Positions 23,624 through 32,973 of a stretch of DNA of 64,000 nucleotides are shown here, in pieces. The notes under the pieces were generated by a model. The model was not told the DNA's origin. It saw only the letters and a program-made list of their open reading frames with translations, and ran no database searches. Within the stretch, counting starts at the first letter, position 1; the number at the start of each line of letters is the position of its first letter. The DNA comes from Thermoanaerobaculia bacterium (lineage in GTDB: Bacteria; Acidobacteriota; Thermoanaerobaculia; Multivoradales; JAGPDF01): positions 1-64,000 of the forward strand of contig JAGPDF010000013.1 of the NCBI GenBank assembly GCA_018057705.1, in the 5' to 3' direction. The position numbers and the translations under genes are program-made.

Positions 23624-24412
23624 ATGAAAATTGCCGTCTGCATCAAACAGGTTCCGGACACCGAGGCGCGCCTGCGGGTCGCCAAGGATGGCCGCTGGAT
23701 CGACGAGGAAGATCTGCCGTTCGCCATCAACGAGAGCGACGAAGTCGCCCTCGAGGAGGCGTTGCAGATCGCCGAGAAGCAGGGTGGGGAGGTCATCGTC
23801 TTCAGTCTCGGGCCGGAGCGGGTGCGCGAAGCGCTGCGCAAGGCACTCGCCCTCGGCGCCGGACGGGCCGTGCATCTGCGTCACGAGGCGTTCGCGGGCG
23901 GCGATGCCTTCGCCACCGGGCGCGCACTCGCGGCAGCGATCCGGCGCGAAGCCTGCGACCTGGTGATCACCGGTTCGCAGTCGGACGACAACGGCTTCGG
24001 AGTCACCGGCACGATCGTCGCCGGCCTGCTCGAGTGGCCGCACGCCTGGCTCGTCATGGGGGTCGAGGTCGAGGACGGAGCGCGTACCCTCAAGGTGACG
24101 CGCGAGATGGAGAGCGGGCTCTCCGAGGTCTTCCGGGTCGCCCTGCCGGCGGTGCTGGAGGTGCAGGCGGGTCTCAACCACCCTCGCTACGCCTCCCTCA
24201 AGGGAATCATGGCGGCGAAGAAGAAGGAGATCGCGGAGCTCTCGCCCGCCGATCTCGGTCTCTCCGATCCTGAAGTGGGGCTCGCGGGCTCCCGGCTGGA
24301 GGTTCTCTCGGTCGGGTTCCCGGAGTCCGCGGTGGGGGCGCAGATCCTGAGCGGTGACGGCGCCGCCAGCGAGCTGATCTCGAAGCTGAAGAACGAAGCG
24401 AGGGTGATCTGA
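23624..24412 (+). CDS. etfB: Electron transfer flavoprotein subunit beta
   Basis: 262 residues from ATG 23624. Typical ETF beta: MKIAVCIKQVPDTEARLRV, INESDEVALEEALQIAE, VIVFSLGPERVREALRKALA, LVITGSQSDDNGFGVTG and LPAVLEVQAGLNHPRYASLKG. The GSQSDDNGFGVTG loop corresponds to the AMP-binding part. ETF carries electrons from acyl-CoA or other dehydrogenases to ETF-quinone oxidoreductase. The stop overlaps the etfA start (TGATGG), so the subunits are coupled. Residues after about 200 contain KGIMAAKKKEI, the usual ETF-beta tail. Confidence 0.95.
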   Translation: MKIAVCIKQVPDTEARLRVAKDGRWIDEEDLPFAINESDEVALEEALQIAEKQGGEVIVFSLGPERVREALRKALALGAGRAVHLRHEAFAGGDAFATGRALAAAIRREACDLVITGSQSDDNGFGVTGTIVAGLLEWPHAWLVMGVEVEDGARTLKVTREMESGLSEVFRVALPAVLEVQAGLNHPRYASLKGIMAAKKKEIAELSPADLGLSDPEVGLAGSRLEVLSVGFPESAVGAQILSGDGAASELISKLKNEARVI

Positions 24413-25392
24413 TGGCGAAAGTCTGCGCAGTCCTGCAGCAGCGTGAAGGCAAGATTCACCGCATGGCCTGGGAGGCCGTGGCGGCCGCCCAGCAGCTCGC
24501 GGCTCTCTCCGGCGGCAAGGCCTCGGCGGTCCTCCTCGGCAGCGGCGTCGCCGGCCTCGCCGCCGAGGTCGCGGGCTGCGATCTCGAGTCGGTGCGCGTC
24601 ATCGACCAGCCGATGCTCGCGGACTACACCCCGGGCGGCTATGTCGCGGCTCTCGCCGGCTGGATGGCGCTCGACCGGCCGGAGGTGGTGCTCTTCCCCC
24701 ACACCTACCAGACGGTCGAGTACATGCCCCGTCTGGCGCTCGCCGCCGGCGCGGCGATCATCCCCGAGGGACTCTCTTTCGAGGCCGCAGAACCCGGCGG
24801 CGGCACCATCTGGAAGCGCCCGATCCTCGGCGGCAAGCTGCACGCCAGAGTGCGCGCCAAGGGGGACGGAGCGACGATGGTCTCCCTCCAGTCGGGCGCC
24901 TTCTCGGCGGACGCGCGGCAGGCGGGCACGGCGCCGGTCCAGGCGGTGGATCTGGACCTCGCCTCGGCCTCCGCGTGGCGGGAGATCCTCGGCGTCGAGC
25001 AGGTCGGCGGCGAGACCGTCGACCTCTCGAAGGCCGACATCATCGTGGCGATCGGCCGCGGCATCGGCGGCGCCGACAAGATGGGCCCGGTGGAGGAGCT
25101 GGCCCGGCTCCTGAAGGCGGATATCGGGGCGAGCCGGCCGGTGATCGACAGCGGCTGGCTGCCGCGCGACCGGCAGATCGGATCGAGCGGACAGACCGTC
25201 GCCCCGAAGCTCTACCTGGCCTTCGGCATCTCCGGTGCGATCCAGCATCTGGTCGGCATGAAGGGCTCCGCCTGCATCGTGGCGGTGAACAAGGATGCCG
25301 GGGCGCCGATCTTCAAGATCGCGAGCTACGGCATCGTCGGCGATCTCCACGAGGTGATCCCGGCGATGGTGGCGGCGCTCAAGGAGGCGTGA
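24412..25392 (+). CDS. etfA: Electron transfer flavoprotein subunit alpha
   Basis: 326 residues. The N-terminal domain binds ETF beta ([19 protein letters not shown]). The C-terminal FAD domain shows [76 protein letters not shown] and [12 protein letters not shown], all standard FAD-binding landmarks. It makes the FAD-containing heterodimer with EtfB. Its end overlaps the end of the converging RNA methyltransferase gene by 14 bases. Confidence 0.96.
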   Translation: MAKVCAVLQQREGKIHRMAWEAVAAAQQLAALSGGKASAVLLGSGVAGLAAEVAGCDLESVRVIDQPMLADYTPGGYVAALAGWMALDRPEVVLFPHTYQTVEYMPRLALAAGAAIIPEGLSFEAAEPGGGTIWKRPILGGKLHARVRAKGDGATMVSLQSGAFSADARQAGTAPVQAVDLDLASASAWREILGVEQVGGETVDLSKADIIVAIGRGIGGADKMGPVEELARLLKADIGASRPVIDSGWLPRDRQIGSSGQTVAPKLYLAFGISGAIQHLVGMKGSACIVAVNKDAGAPIFKIASYGIVGDLHEVIPAMVAALKEA

Positions 25393-26176
25393 GCTGCGGT
25401 GCCAGCCGGGACAGCACCAGCGCCGCGGCGACCGTGACGTTGAGCGATTCGAGCCGGCCGGCGAGCGGAATCGTCACGCTGGCGTGCAACTGTGCGCGCG
25501 TCGGCGCGGAGAGCCCGGGGCCCTCCGCGCCGAGCGCGAGGACGATCGTTTCGGCGCTGCCTCGCGGTCCGAGCTCGGCGAGAGGCAGCGCGCCGGCATG
25601 CGCCTCGAGGCCGATCCAACGGACCTCCTGCGCTGGCGCGGCGCGGAAGCGTTCGGCGGTCGCAGCCGGCTCGGCGTGGACGGCGACCGGCACCCGCAGG
25701 AGGCTGCCCGCCGAGGCCCGGAGCGCCCGCGGATGATTGGGGTCGGCGCAGCCCGGAGAGAGCAAGAGGCCGGCGGCGCCCAGCCCTTCGGCGACGCGGG
25801 CCAGCGCCCCGAGGTTTCCCGGATCCTGGATCCGGTCGAGATAGAGCCAGATCTCGCGCGGACGCGGCGTCACCCCTTCGAGTCCTGTCCGCGGCAGGCT
25901 GCAAACGGCCAGCAGGCCGCGGGGGGAGTCGGCGTCGGCAAGCGTTTCGAGAATCCGGGCGGCGGCAACCAGCGGCGGGCGCTGCAGGCGGGCAAGAACC
26001 TCCTCGCCGCGAGCGCTGCCGAGGAACTCCTCGGTGGCGACGACCGGCTGCAGGCGAAGGCCGAGCCGAAGGGCTTCGAGCACGAGATGAGGCCCTTCGA
26101 GCACCGCCTCCGTACCCCGGCTTCGCCGCACACGGCGGAGAATCTTGATAGCCTCATTCTGCGAGCTCTCGATCAT
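25379..26176 (-). CDS. SpoU/TrmH-family RNA 2'-O-methyltransferase
   Basis: 265 residues from ATG 26176; the open frame runs to 26356, but [20 protein letters not shown] is the family-like beginning. The N-terminal substrate-binding domain has VLEGPHLVLEALRLGLRLQ. The C-terminal SPOUT (trefoil knot) domain contains YLDRIQDPGNLGALARVAEG, LALGAEGPGLS and IPLAGRLESLNVTVAAALVL. These are the SpoU motifs that bind SAM and the target ribose. It probably modifies 23S rRNA or tRNA; the exact site cannot be read from sequence. Its start overlaps the divergent DUF84 gene start by two bases. Confidence 0.88.
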   Translation of the reverse strand: MIESSQNEAIKILRRVRRSRGTEAVLEGPHLVLEALRLGLRLQPVVATEEFLGSARGEEVLARLQRPPLVAAARILETLADADSPRGLLAVCSLPRTGLEGVTPRPREIWLYLDRIQDPGNLGALARVAEGLGAAGLLLSPGCADPNHPRALRASAGSLLRVPVAVHAEPAATAERFRAAPAQEVRWIGLEAHAGALPLAELGPRGSAETIVLALGAEGPGLSAPTRAQLHASVTIPLAGRLESLNVTVAAALVLSRLAPQLTPP

Positions 26177-26771
26177 GGCGCCCGATCTTAGGGAGTTCCT
26201 CGGGGAATTCCAACGCGGTATCGAAGTCTGCGTCGCCGACTCCGGCGCCGACACCCTGCTCGGTGTCCGTGACGCTTTCCGGCGCTTCTTCCGCAGTGAT
26301 TCGGGCGAGGTGGCTCCGGTCGCCGTGGTGCAGCAGGAGCTCGCGGCCCCCCTCACCGGCCTGCCGCTGTCGGATGTCGAAGCGATCGCCCGCGCGCGCC
26401 GGTCGGTGCAGCGGATGGCAGCCGAGCTCCCGGGCGTCTACCACTTCTATCTCGCCGTCGAGGCCTGCTACCACAGCCTCGACCTCGACGGGGAGACGCC
26501 GTTCTTCGTGCGCAGCTGGGCGGTGCTGCGCGGTGGGGCCGGTGAGACGCTGGGTTCCAGCGGTTCGCTGCAGCTGCCGCCGCATCTGGTCGACGGCCTG
26601 GGCATGGACCAGCTGCCACATTCGATTCCCGGCACGCGCAGGAGCGGTGGCATCGTAGCCTCCCTGACCGGTGGCCTCGAGAGCCGGCGATCCGCCGTCG
26701 CGGAGGCTACGCTGCATGCGCTGTCGACGCAGTTCTTCGGGATATTGGATACGCGGCGCACGCGCCGCTAG
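26175..26771 (+). CDS. DUF84 / NTPase_I-T family (inosine/xanthosine triphosphatase-like)
   Basis: 198 residues from ATG 26175. The order of motifs fits DUF84: a start with a short strand and [14 protein letters not shown], the central [19 protein letters not shown] helix, [15 protein letters not shown] (the strand with conserved acidic residues), then [20 protein letters not shown] and [18 protein letters not shown]. Family members hydrolyse non-canonical purine NTPs such as ITP and XTP. The last codons (DTRRTRR) are encoded by a 21-bp palindromic repeat. The gene is head-to-head with the RNA methyltransferase, with two bases of overlap, so the promoters must lie inside the partner genes. 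Confidence 0.7.
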   Translation: MAPDLREFLGEFQRGIEVCVADSGADTLLGVRDAFRRFFRSDSGEVAPVAVVQQELAAPLTGLPLSDVEAIARARRSVQRMAAELPGVYHFYLAVEACYHSLDLDGETPFFVRSWAVLRGGAGETLGSSGSLQLPPHLVDGLGMDQLPHSIPGTRRSGGIVASLTGGLESRRSAVAEATLHALSTQFFGILDTRRTRR

Positions 26772-26794
26772 GCGATACGCGGCGCACGCGCCGC
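26748..26794. repeat. Direct repeat of a 21-bp palindromic unit at a stop codon
   Basis: Two identical 21-bp copies (26748-26768 and 26774-26794), each containing GCGGCGC-AC-GCGCCGC, a 7-bp stem. The first copy is the end of the DUF84 coding sequence; the second lies just after its TAG. They may work as a double hairpin terminator. Confidence 0.65.
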
Positions 26795-26914
26795 CAGGGC
26801 CAAGCAGCGCACAAGCCGATAGGGGGAGGGCGCGGCAACCGCCGATCTTCGATTCGGTCTGATAAAGTTATCTTTTCGGGGCACACCGTCCCTTCCTTCT
26901 ACAGAGGTTCCAGC

Positions 26915-28093
26915 ATGAGCAGCCGCGACGCCAGCCTGTTTACTTCAGAATCGGTCACCGAAGGGCACCCGGACAAGATCTGCGATCAGATCTCCGACGC
27001 CATTCTCGACGATGTCCTGCGGCAGGATCCGATGGGTCGCGTCGCCTGCGAGACTCTCGTCGCGACCGGACTCGTCGTGCTCGCGGGCGAGATCACGACC
27101 ACCGGCTACGTGAACTTCTCGGAAGTGGCCCGCAAGGCGATCCGCGATATCGGCTATACCGAGCCCGGACTCGGGTTCGACTTCGAAAGCTGCGGCGTGG
27201 TGAGCGCCGTCGGCAGCCAGTCGCCGGATATCGCCCAGGGTGTCGACACGGGCGGCGCTGGCGACCAGGGCCTCATGTTCGGTTTTGCCTGCCGCGAGAC
27301 GCCGCAGCTGATGCCCTTGCCGATCATGCTGGCGCACGCCCTCACCCGCAGACTCTCGGAAGCTCGACGCGGCGGTGAGCTCGCCTGGCTCCGACCGGAC
27401 GGCAAGAGCCAGGTGACCGTGGAGTACGTCGACGGCAAACCGACCCGCGTCCAGGCGGTCGTGGTCTCGACCCAGCACGGGCCCGAGGTGTCGCACGCGG
27501 AGATCTGCAGCGAGGTCATCGCCAAGATCATCCACCCCGTCGTTCCGGCGGCCTATCTCGACGACCGCACCCAGTACCACGTCAACCCGACCGGGAAGTT
27601 CGTCATCGGCGGACCGCACGGCGACTCGGGGCTGACCGGCCGCAAGATCATCGTCGACACCTACGGCGGCTATGGCCGGCACGGTGGCGGCGCTTTTTCC
27701 GGCAAGGATCCGACGAAGGTCGATCGCTCGGCCTGCTACATGGCGCGGTACATCGCCAAGAATCTCGTCGCTGCCGGTCTCGCGGACAAAGTGGAAGTGC
27801 AGCTCGCTTATGCGATCGGCGTCGCGGAGCCGGTGTCGGTGCGGGTCGACACGTTCGGTACCGCGGTCGTCTCCGAAGAGAAGATCGAGCGTCTGGTGCG
27901 CAACGAGTTCAAGCTCAAGCCGCGCGACATCATCGCAACGCTCGACCTGCGCCGACCGATCTACCAGGCGACGGCGGCCTTCGGCCATTTCGGCCGCGAG
28001 GAGCCCGGCTTCACCTGGGAGAGGGTCGACCGCGCCGCCGAGCTGCGCGCCGCCGCCGGGGTGGGCGGAGCCGTGCCGGTCGCGGCCGTCTGA
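26915..28093 (+). CDS. metK: S-adenosylmethionine synthetase
   Basis: 392 residues. It makes SAM from Met and ATP. Landmarks: [20 protein letters not shown] at residues 8-27 (ATP and metal binding), [16 protein letters not shown] (about 118-133), and [20 protein letters not shown] plus the [19 protein letters not shown] signature (about 258-275). The C-terminal domain is intact ([17 protein letters not shown]). AGAGG lies nine bases before the ATG. A short inverted repeat (GATAAAGTTATC, 26861-26872) followed by TTTT lies upstream. I saw no SAM-riboswitch-like structure in the short leader. Confidence 0.97.
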   Translation: MSSRDASLFTSESVTEGHPDKICDQISDAILDDVLRQDPMGRVACETLVATGLVVLAGEITTTGYVNFSEVARKAIRDIGYTEPGLGFDFESCGVVSAVGSQSPDIAQGVDTGGAGDQGLMFGFACRETPQLMPLPIMLAHALTRRLSEARRGGELAWLRPDGKSQVTVEYVDGKPTRVQAVVVSTQHGPEVSHAEICSEVIAKIIHPVVPAAYLDDRTQYHVNPTGKFVIGGPHGDSGLTGRKIIVDTYGGYGRHGGGAFSGKDPTKVDRSACYMARYIAKNLVAAGLADKVEVQLAYAIGVAEPVSVRVDTFGTAVVSEEKIERLVRNEFKLKPRDIIATLDLRRPIYQATAAFGHFGREEPGFTWERVDRAAELRAAAGVGGAVPVAAV

Positions 28094-28127
28094 GCGCTCC
28101 CGGCCGTCGCCGCCCAGGCCGCCCGGC

Positions 28128-29969
28128 ATGAACGACAAGGACGATCCCAGGCCACCGACCCCGGGGGGAGCGGACCCGCCTCCTCCCGGTCGTGGACCGG
28201 TGCGGATCCACCGCACGCAGATCGCCGCACTGCTGCGTGAGGTCGCCGTCCTCCTCGAGCTGCGGGGAGAGAATCCGTTCCGCTGCCGCGCGTTTGCCAA
28301 CGGCGCGCGCGCCATCGAGGGGATGGCCGAGGATCCGTTGGACCTCTTCGAGGCCGGCACGCTCGGCGAGGTGCGCGGCATCGGTCCGGGTCTGGTCGCC
28401 GGCATCGCGGAGATCGTTCTCACCGGTTCGCTCGCCCTCCTCGCCGAGCTGCGGGCCGAGTTCCCGGCCGGAGTGCGGGACCTCCTGCGGATTCCGGGGC
28501 TCGGGCCGAAACGGTTGCACGTTCTCCTCAAGGATCTTCAGATCGACTCCCCGGCGGCGCTCGAACGCGCCTGCCGGGAGGGCCGCGTCGCGGCCCTCCC
28601 GGGGTTCGGCGCCAAGAGTCAGGAGAAGCTCCTGCAGGGACTGGGAAGCCTGCAGCGCTTCGGCGAACGGCATCTTCAACCGGCAGCGCGGGGGGCGGCG
28701 GAGGAGCTCGCGCTACACCTCCGCGCCCATCCGGCGGTCGCCGACGTCGTGATCGCGGGCAGTCTGCGGCGCGGTTGCGAGACCATTGGCGACCTCGACC
28801 TGCTGGTCAGTGTTGGCGCTTCGGACCGCTCGGCCGTCGTCGAGCACTTCCTTGCCGCACCGTCGGTACTGCAGCCGATCGAGCAGGGTGTCACGAAGGC
28901 TGCCGTGGTCGTCGCCGGCGGCCTGCGGGCGGACCTGCGCCTGGTGGAACGCGACGAAATGCCCGCGGCCCTGCTGCACTTCACCGGCAGCAAGGAGCAC
29001 AACGTCCAGCTGCGCTCGCGCGCCAAGGGGTACGGCTGGACGCTCAACGAGTACGGGCTCCACGAGGGCGAGACCCGCTTCGCGCTCGACTCGGAGAGCG
29101 CCATCTACGGCAAGCTCGGTCTGTCCTTTCTGCCGCCCGAGACCCGCGAGGGGATGGGGGAGATCGAGCTCGCGGAAGCCGGTGCGATCCCGGCGCTCGT
29201 CGAGCTCGCGGATCTGCGCGGCACGCTGCATGTGCACACTGACTGGAGCGACGGCATCGCCACGCTCGAGACGATGGCGCTGGCGGCGGGCAACCTGGGT
29301 TGGGAGTACCTGGGCATCGCCGACCACTCGCGCGCCGCGGCCTATGCGCGCGGACTCGACGCCGCCCGCGTGCGGCGGCAGTGGGAAGAGATCGACCGCT
29401 GGAACGCCGCTGGCCGGAAGCCATGGCTGTTCAAGGGTACGGAATGCGACATCCTGGCCGACGGCGCGCTCGACTTCGACGACGAGCTCCTGCTCGGCTT
29501 CGACTATGTCGTCGCCTCGGTCCACAGCCGGTTCAACCTCTCGCGCGAAGCGATGACCGCGCGCTGGGTGCGCGCCGCGTCGCATCCGTGCGTGACCTTC
29601 CTCGGGCACCCGACCGGGCGTCTGCTGCTCGTTCGCGAACCGTACGACGTCGATCTCGACCGGGTGCTGCAGGCGGCGCGCGAGAACGGGGCCATTCCGG
29701 AGCTCAACGCCAACCCGCACCGGCTGGATCTCGACTGGCGCCAGCTCCGGCTCTGGCTCGCCGGTGGTGGCACGACCTCCATCCATCCCGACGCCCATTC
29801 GCCGCATGGGCTGACCGACGTGCAATACGGGATCGGAATCGCCCGCAAGGCGCTGGCCGTTCCCGGCCAGGTGCTCAACTGCCGGCCGGTGGGGGAGCTC
29901 CGCGACTACTTCGACGCTCGCCGGGAACGGGCGCGAGGACTCCTGGGTAGAGGCGGTCCGGGAGTCTGA
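28128..29969 (+). CDS. polX: Bacterial/archaeal-type DNA polymerase X with PHP domain
   Basis: 613 residues from ATG 28128, 34 bases after metK; a Pro/Gly-rich leader of about 25 residues precedes the fold. Domains: an 8-kDa lyase-like region with two HhH motifs (VRGIGPGLVAGIAEIVLTG, RIPGLGPKRLHVLLKDL) and the family X palm with GSLRRGCETIGDLDLLV carrying two catalytic aspartates. A third conserved Asp lies in LRADLRLV. The C-terminal PHP phosphoesterase has LHVHTDWSDG, IADHSRAA, HPTGRLL and IHPDAHSPHGL. It is probably a gap-filling repair polymerase with 3'-exonuclease or AP-endonuclease activity. The end converges with lptFG, 15 bases apart. Confidence 0.92.
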   Translation: MNDKDDPRPPTPGGADPPPPGRGPVRIHRTQIAALLREVAVLLELRGENPFRCRAFANGARAIEGMAEDPLDLFEAGTLGEVRGIGPGLVAGIAEIVLTGSLALLAELRAEFPAGVRDLLRIPGLGPKRLHVLLKDLQIDSPAALERACREGRVAALPGFGAKSQEKLLQGLGSLQRFGERHLQPAARGAAEELALHLRAHPAVADVVIAGSLRRGCETIGDLDLLVSVGASDRSAVVEHFLAAPSVLQPIEQGVTKAAVVVAGGLRADLRLVERDEMPAALLHFTGSKEHNVQLRSRAKGYGWTLNEYGLHEGETRFALDSESAIYGKLGLSFLPPETREGMGEIELAEAGAIPALVELADLRGTLHVHTDWSDGIATLETMALAAGNLGWEYLGIADHSRAAAYARGLDAARVRRQWEEIDRWNAAGRKPWLFKGTECDILADGALDFDDELLLGFDYVVASVHSRFNLSREAMTARWVRAASHPCVTFLGHPTGRLLLVREPYDVDLDRVLQAARENGAIPELNANPHRLDLDWRQLRLWLAGGGTTSIHPDAHSPHGLTDVQYGIGIARKALAVPGQVLNCRPVGELRDYFDARRERARGLLGRGGPGV

Positions 29970-29984
29970 TTCTGCGGTGGGCCC

Positions 29985-32459
29985 TCAGCTCTTCACGCCG
30001 AGGAAGAGGTATCCCGAAAGCAGCGCGAAGAGGACATTGGGGCTCCAGGCCGCGATGACGGCGGGGAACGTACCGACCTGGCCCAGAGTGCGGAAGAAGG
30101 CGAAGACCGCCAGGAAGAAGATCCCCAGGACGATCGCCAGACCCAGCCCGTAGAGGGCGCCCTTCCTCTCCAGCCGGAACGCGAACGGCAGGGCGACGAG
30201 CGACATGACCAGTGAAGCGAAGGGGAAGGCGACGCGATCCTGCAGCGCGACCTCGAGCGCCGGCACGGCCTGCCCGCTCTCCCGCACCTCGCGCACGTAG
30301 GCGCGCAGCTCGGTGAACCCCATCTCCCTCGGCCGGCGAACTTCGGCTTCGAAGTAGTCGGGGCTCTCTTCGAGGTCCACCGCGACGGGCGTGGTGAAGC
30401 TGCGGAAGGAGCGCTCGTTCAGGCCCTCGAAGGTGCGCGCCCAACCGTCGGAAACCGCCCAGCCCTTCGGCGTGTACTGGGCGTTCGCGGCCAGCAGTCG
30501 CGCCACCAGCTGGTGTTTCTCGTCGAAGTCGAAGACCTGCAGACGTTGCAGCGACGACGATTTCGGATCGAAGTTCAGGTAGTTGTAGATGAACCTTCCC
30601 TGGCCGAGGAGCCACTGCTGGTCGGCCCGCCGGACCGATCGGGGCTGCGTTCGCCCCTTGATGATGTTGTTCGCCTCCTCGACCTTCTGGTTCGACGCCG
30701 GCAGCACCTGGAGCTGCAGAAAGGCGCAGAGCATCGCGACTCCGGCGGCGCCAGCGACCGCCGGCAGCGCGACGCGGTGCAGGCTCATTCCGAGCGAGCG
30801 CAGCGCGATCACCTCGCTGGTGCGCGAGAGCAGGCTGAAGGTGATCAGAGTGGCGATCAGTACGGCGATCGGAGCGATGTCGTAGGCGGTCTGCAGCGAC
30901 TGGTACTTGTAGTACTGCAGCACGATCCTGGCCGGCGGCTGGTTCTTGAGAATGTCGTCGATATTGCCGGTCAAGTCGGCGATCGAGCTGATGGCGATCG
31001 CCGAGATCCAGACCAGGGCCAGGACCTCGCCGAGCCGCCGCAGGACATAGCGATCGAGGATGTTCGGGAAGCGCAGCCGAAGGCGCGGCAGGCGCAGCAC
31101 GACACGACGTCGGGGGCGCGCCGCCGACGTCGCATCGTGAGCCCCGGCGCCGGCGACGCCGTTCGGGCTCGCAGGGGTGCCGCCGGAGCCGCGCGAAAGG
31201 ACGGTGGTCGCGGCGAGGCCCGGCCGGCGATCCTCGTCCGGCCTTGCGGTCCGACGCTTCGACCAGGCCGATCGCCGCCGCTTCACACTCGCCCATTTCG
31301 CGCCGAGGAAGCGCTGGAGGCGGCGGGGGAGGATGCCGCGGTCGCGATTGCGCACTCCCAGCAGGACGAGACCGATGGCGAGCAGGAGGAGGTCGGGAAG
31401 CCAGATCGCGAATCCCGGAGAGAGCTTGCCCAGCCTGGCCGCGTCCTCGCCCTGGGAGAGCAGCACGTAGTAGGCGACGATCACTCCGATCGAGATGGCG
31501 AAGCCGGACGATCTCCCGCCGTGCCGGTTGGTGAAACCGAGAGGCAGGGAGATCAGGCCCATGACCAGACAGGCGGCGGGGATGGCGAACATCTTGTGCA
31601 CCCCGACGCGGGCGAGGCGACGCTGCTCGGGCGTGGCCGAGATGTCGCGGGAGAGCTTCCGGAGCTCCGCGAGCTCGAGCTCGCGCGGCCCCCGGCGGGA
31701 GGCCATGCGCGCCTTCTCTGTCGAGAGGAAGCGGTCGCGCAGAACGATGCGCAGCGTCTCGTGGCGGCTGGTTTCGTAGCGTTTCGGCGAGTGGAAGTCG
31801 AAACTGTGCTTGATCGCGTCCGCGAGCTGGAGCACGACGCGCTCCCCTTCGTCTTCGACGAGGAGCTTGCCGCGGCGGGCGACGATGACCTCCTGGCGCT
31901 CGCTGGGAACGGCATCGGCGAGGAAGACGCCCTTCCATTCCTCGTTGCGGGCCGAAGCCTCGAAGATGTAGAGGACCTTCCCCTGCCACTCGTTGTAGAA
32001 CACCCGCGGCTCGACCTGCTGGGCGACGGTGCGCGTGAGGATGTCGAGGTAGAGGCGGGAGACGGCGCGATTTCCCTGCGGCAGCAGGTAGACCATCAGG
32101 AGCCCGTTGACGACCGTCAGGAGGGCGGACAGCGCGAGGACCGGGCGCAGCAGGCGGTAGATGGACATGCCGGTGGAGCGCAGGGCGACGAGCTCGCTGT
32201 CGGAGGCCAGCCGTCCGACTCCCACCAGGACCCCCAGGAGGAGCGACATCGGAATCGTCAGGACGACGATGTTGGGCAGCGAATAGAGCACGAGCTGGCC
32301 GACGATCGGGGCCGGAAGGCCCCGGCGGATGATCATCTCCGCCGAAGCAAAGAGGAACTGGAGCAGCAGGATGAACGTGTAGACTAAAAAGCCCAGCCCG
32401 AGCGGACCGATGATCTCCCTGAGGACGTAGCGGTCGAGCCGGGCAAACAGAGGTCTCAC
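29985..32459 (-). CDS. Fused LptF-LptG LPS export permease
   Basis: 824 residues from GTG 32459, twice the size of one LptF or LptG. Residues about 1-365 are a complete YjgP/YjgQ permease: LDRYVLREIIGPLGLGFLVY, SLPNIVVLTIPMSLLLGVL, then SELVALRSTGMSIYRLL, a periplasmic jelly-roll, and three C-terminal helices. A basic linker follows (about 375-465). A second complete copy begins at about 468 (ILDRYVLRRLGEVLALVWIS, SEVIALRSLGMSLHRVALPA, FASLVMSLVALPFAFRLERK). LptF and LptG normally form a heterodimer that, with LptB and LptC, extracts LPS. Here both halves are one chain. The order, and thus which half is F or G, cannot be told. Confidence 0.9.
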   Translation of the reverse strand: MRPLFARLDRYVLREIIGPLGLGFLVYTFILLLQFLFASAEMIIRRGLPAPIVGQLVLYSLPNIVVLTIPMSLLLGVLVGVGRLASDSELVALRSTGMSIYRLLRPVLALSALLTVVNGLLMVYLLPQGNRAVSRLYLDILTRTVAQQVEPRVFYNEWQGKVLYIFEASARNEEWKGVFLADAVPSERQEVIVARRGKLLVEDEGERVVLQLADAIKHSFDFHSPKRYETSRHETLRIVLRDRFLSTEKARMASRRGPRELELAELRKLSRDISATPEQRRLARVGVHKMFAIPAACLVMGLISLPLGFTNRHGGRSSGFAISIGVIVAYYVLLSQGEDAARLGKLSPGFAIWLPDLLLLAIGLVLLGVRNRDRGILPRRLQRFLGAKWASVKRRRSAWSKRRTARPDEDRRPGLAATTVLSRGSGGTPASPNGVAGAGAHDATSAARPRRRVVLRLPRLRLRFPNILDRYVLRRLGEVLALVWISAIAISSIADLTGNIDDILKNQPPARIVLQYYKYQSLQTAYDIAPIAVLIATLITFSLLSRTSEVIALRSLGMSLHRVALPAVAGAAGVAMLCAFLQLQVLPASNQKVEEANNIIKGRTQPRSVRRADQQWLLGQGRFIYNYLNFDPKSSSLQRLQVFDFDEKHQLVARLLAANAQYTPKGWAVSDGWARTFEGLNERSFRSFTTPVAVDLEESPDYFEAEVRRPREMGFTELRAYVREVRESGQAVPALEVALQDRVAFPFASLVMSLVALPFAFRLERKGALYGLGLAIVLGIFFLAVFAFFRTLGQVGTFPAVIAAWSPNVLFALLSGYLFLGVKS

Positions 32460-32462
32460 TCA

Positions 32463-32918
32463 ATGAGCGTATCGCAGCCCCTCGCCGGACGGACGCCGGG
32501 AGCCCTGGTTCTGGAGCGCAACTATTCGTTTTCTTCGAGCCACCGGTACTACCGGCCGGAGTGGACGCCGGAGACGAACCTGGCACGCTTCGGCAAGTGC
32601 TCGAACTCGCCGGCGCACGGGCACAACTACAGGTTGACGATCGAGGTCTCGGGGACGGTCGATCCCGAGACCGGCTTCGTGGTGAATCTGCCGGATCTCG
32701 ACGCCCTGGTGCGCGACGCCGTCGTGCGCCGGCTGGACCACGCCCACATCAACGACGCCGTTCCCGAGTTCGCCGCGGGGGGGGAGATTCCGACCACCGA
32801 GAATCTGGCGGTCTGGATCGCCGGCGAGATCGCTTCGCTCCTGCCGCCGGCGAACCGGCTCGAGTCGGTCCGCCTCGCGGAGGACGACCGGCTGGCGTCG
32901 AAGTGGACGCGGCGCTGA
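32463..32918 (+). CDS. queD: 6-carboxy-tetrahydropterin synthase / PTPS-family protein
   Basis: 151 residues from ATG 32463. The zinc-binding histidines are H27 (SFSSSHRYY), H52 and H54 (SPAHGHNYRL). The catalytic Cys is C46 (FGKCSNSP), and the family motifs LDHAHIND and PTTENLAVWIAGEI follow. These belong to the QueD/6-pyruvoyl-tetrahydropterin synthase fold. QueD makes the 7-deazaguanine precursor for queuosine; a PTPS role cannot be excluded, because no other queuosine genes are near. The start codon is only three bases from the GTG of the divergent lptFG gene. Confidence 0.82.
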   Translation: MSVSQPLAGRTPGALVLERNYSFSSSHRYYRPEWTPETNLARFGKCSNSPAHGHNYRLTIEVSGTVDPETGFVVNLPDLDALVRDAVVRRLDHAHINDAVPEFAAGGEIPTTENLAVWIAGEIASLLPPANRLESVRLAEDDRLASKWTRR

Positions 32919-32973
32919 GCGATCGCGCCCGCCGGTCGAGCGAGGGCTGGGGGCCGGAGGCCCGCAGCCCTCG

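Noticed and set aside
26795-26914. Possible SAM riboswitch upstream of metK
   Set aside because: The leader is about 120 bases and shows only a small GATAAAGTTATC repeat and GC hairpins. No SAM-I/II/IV-type core was recognised.
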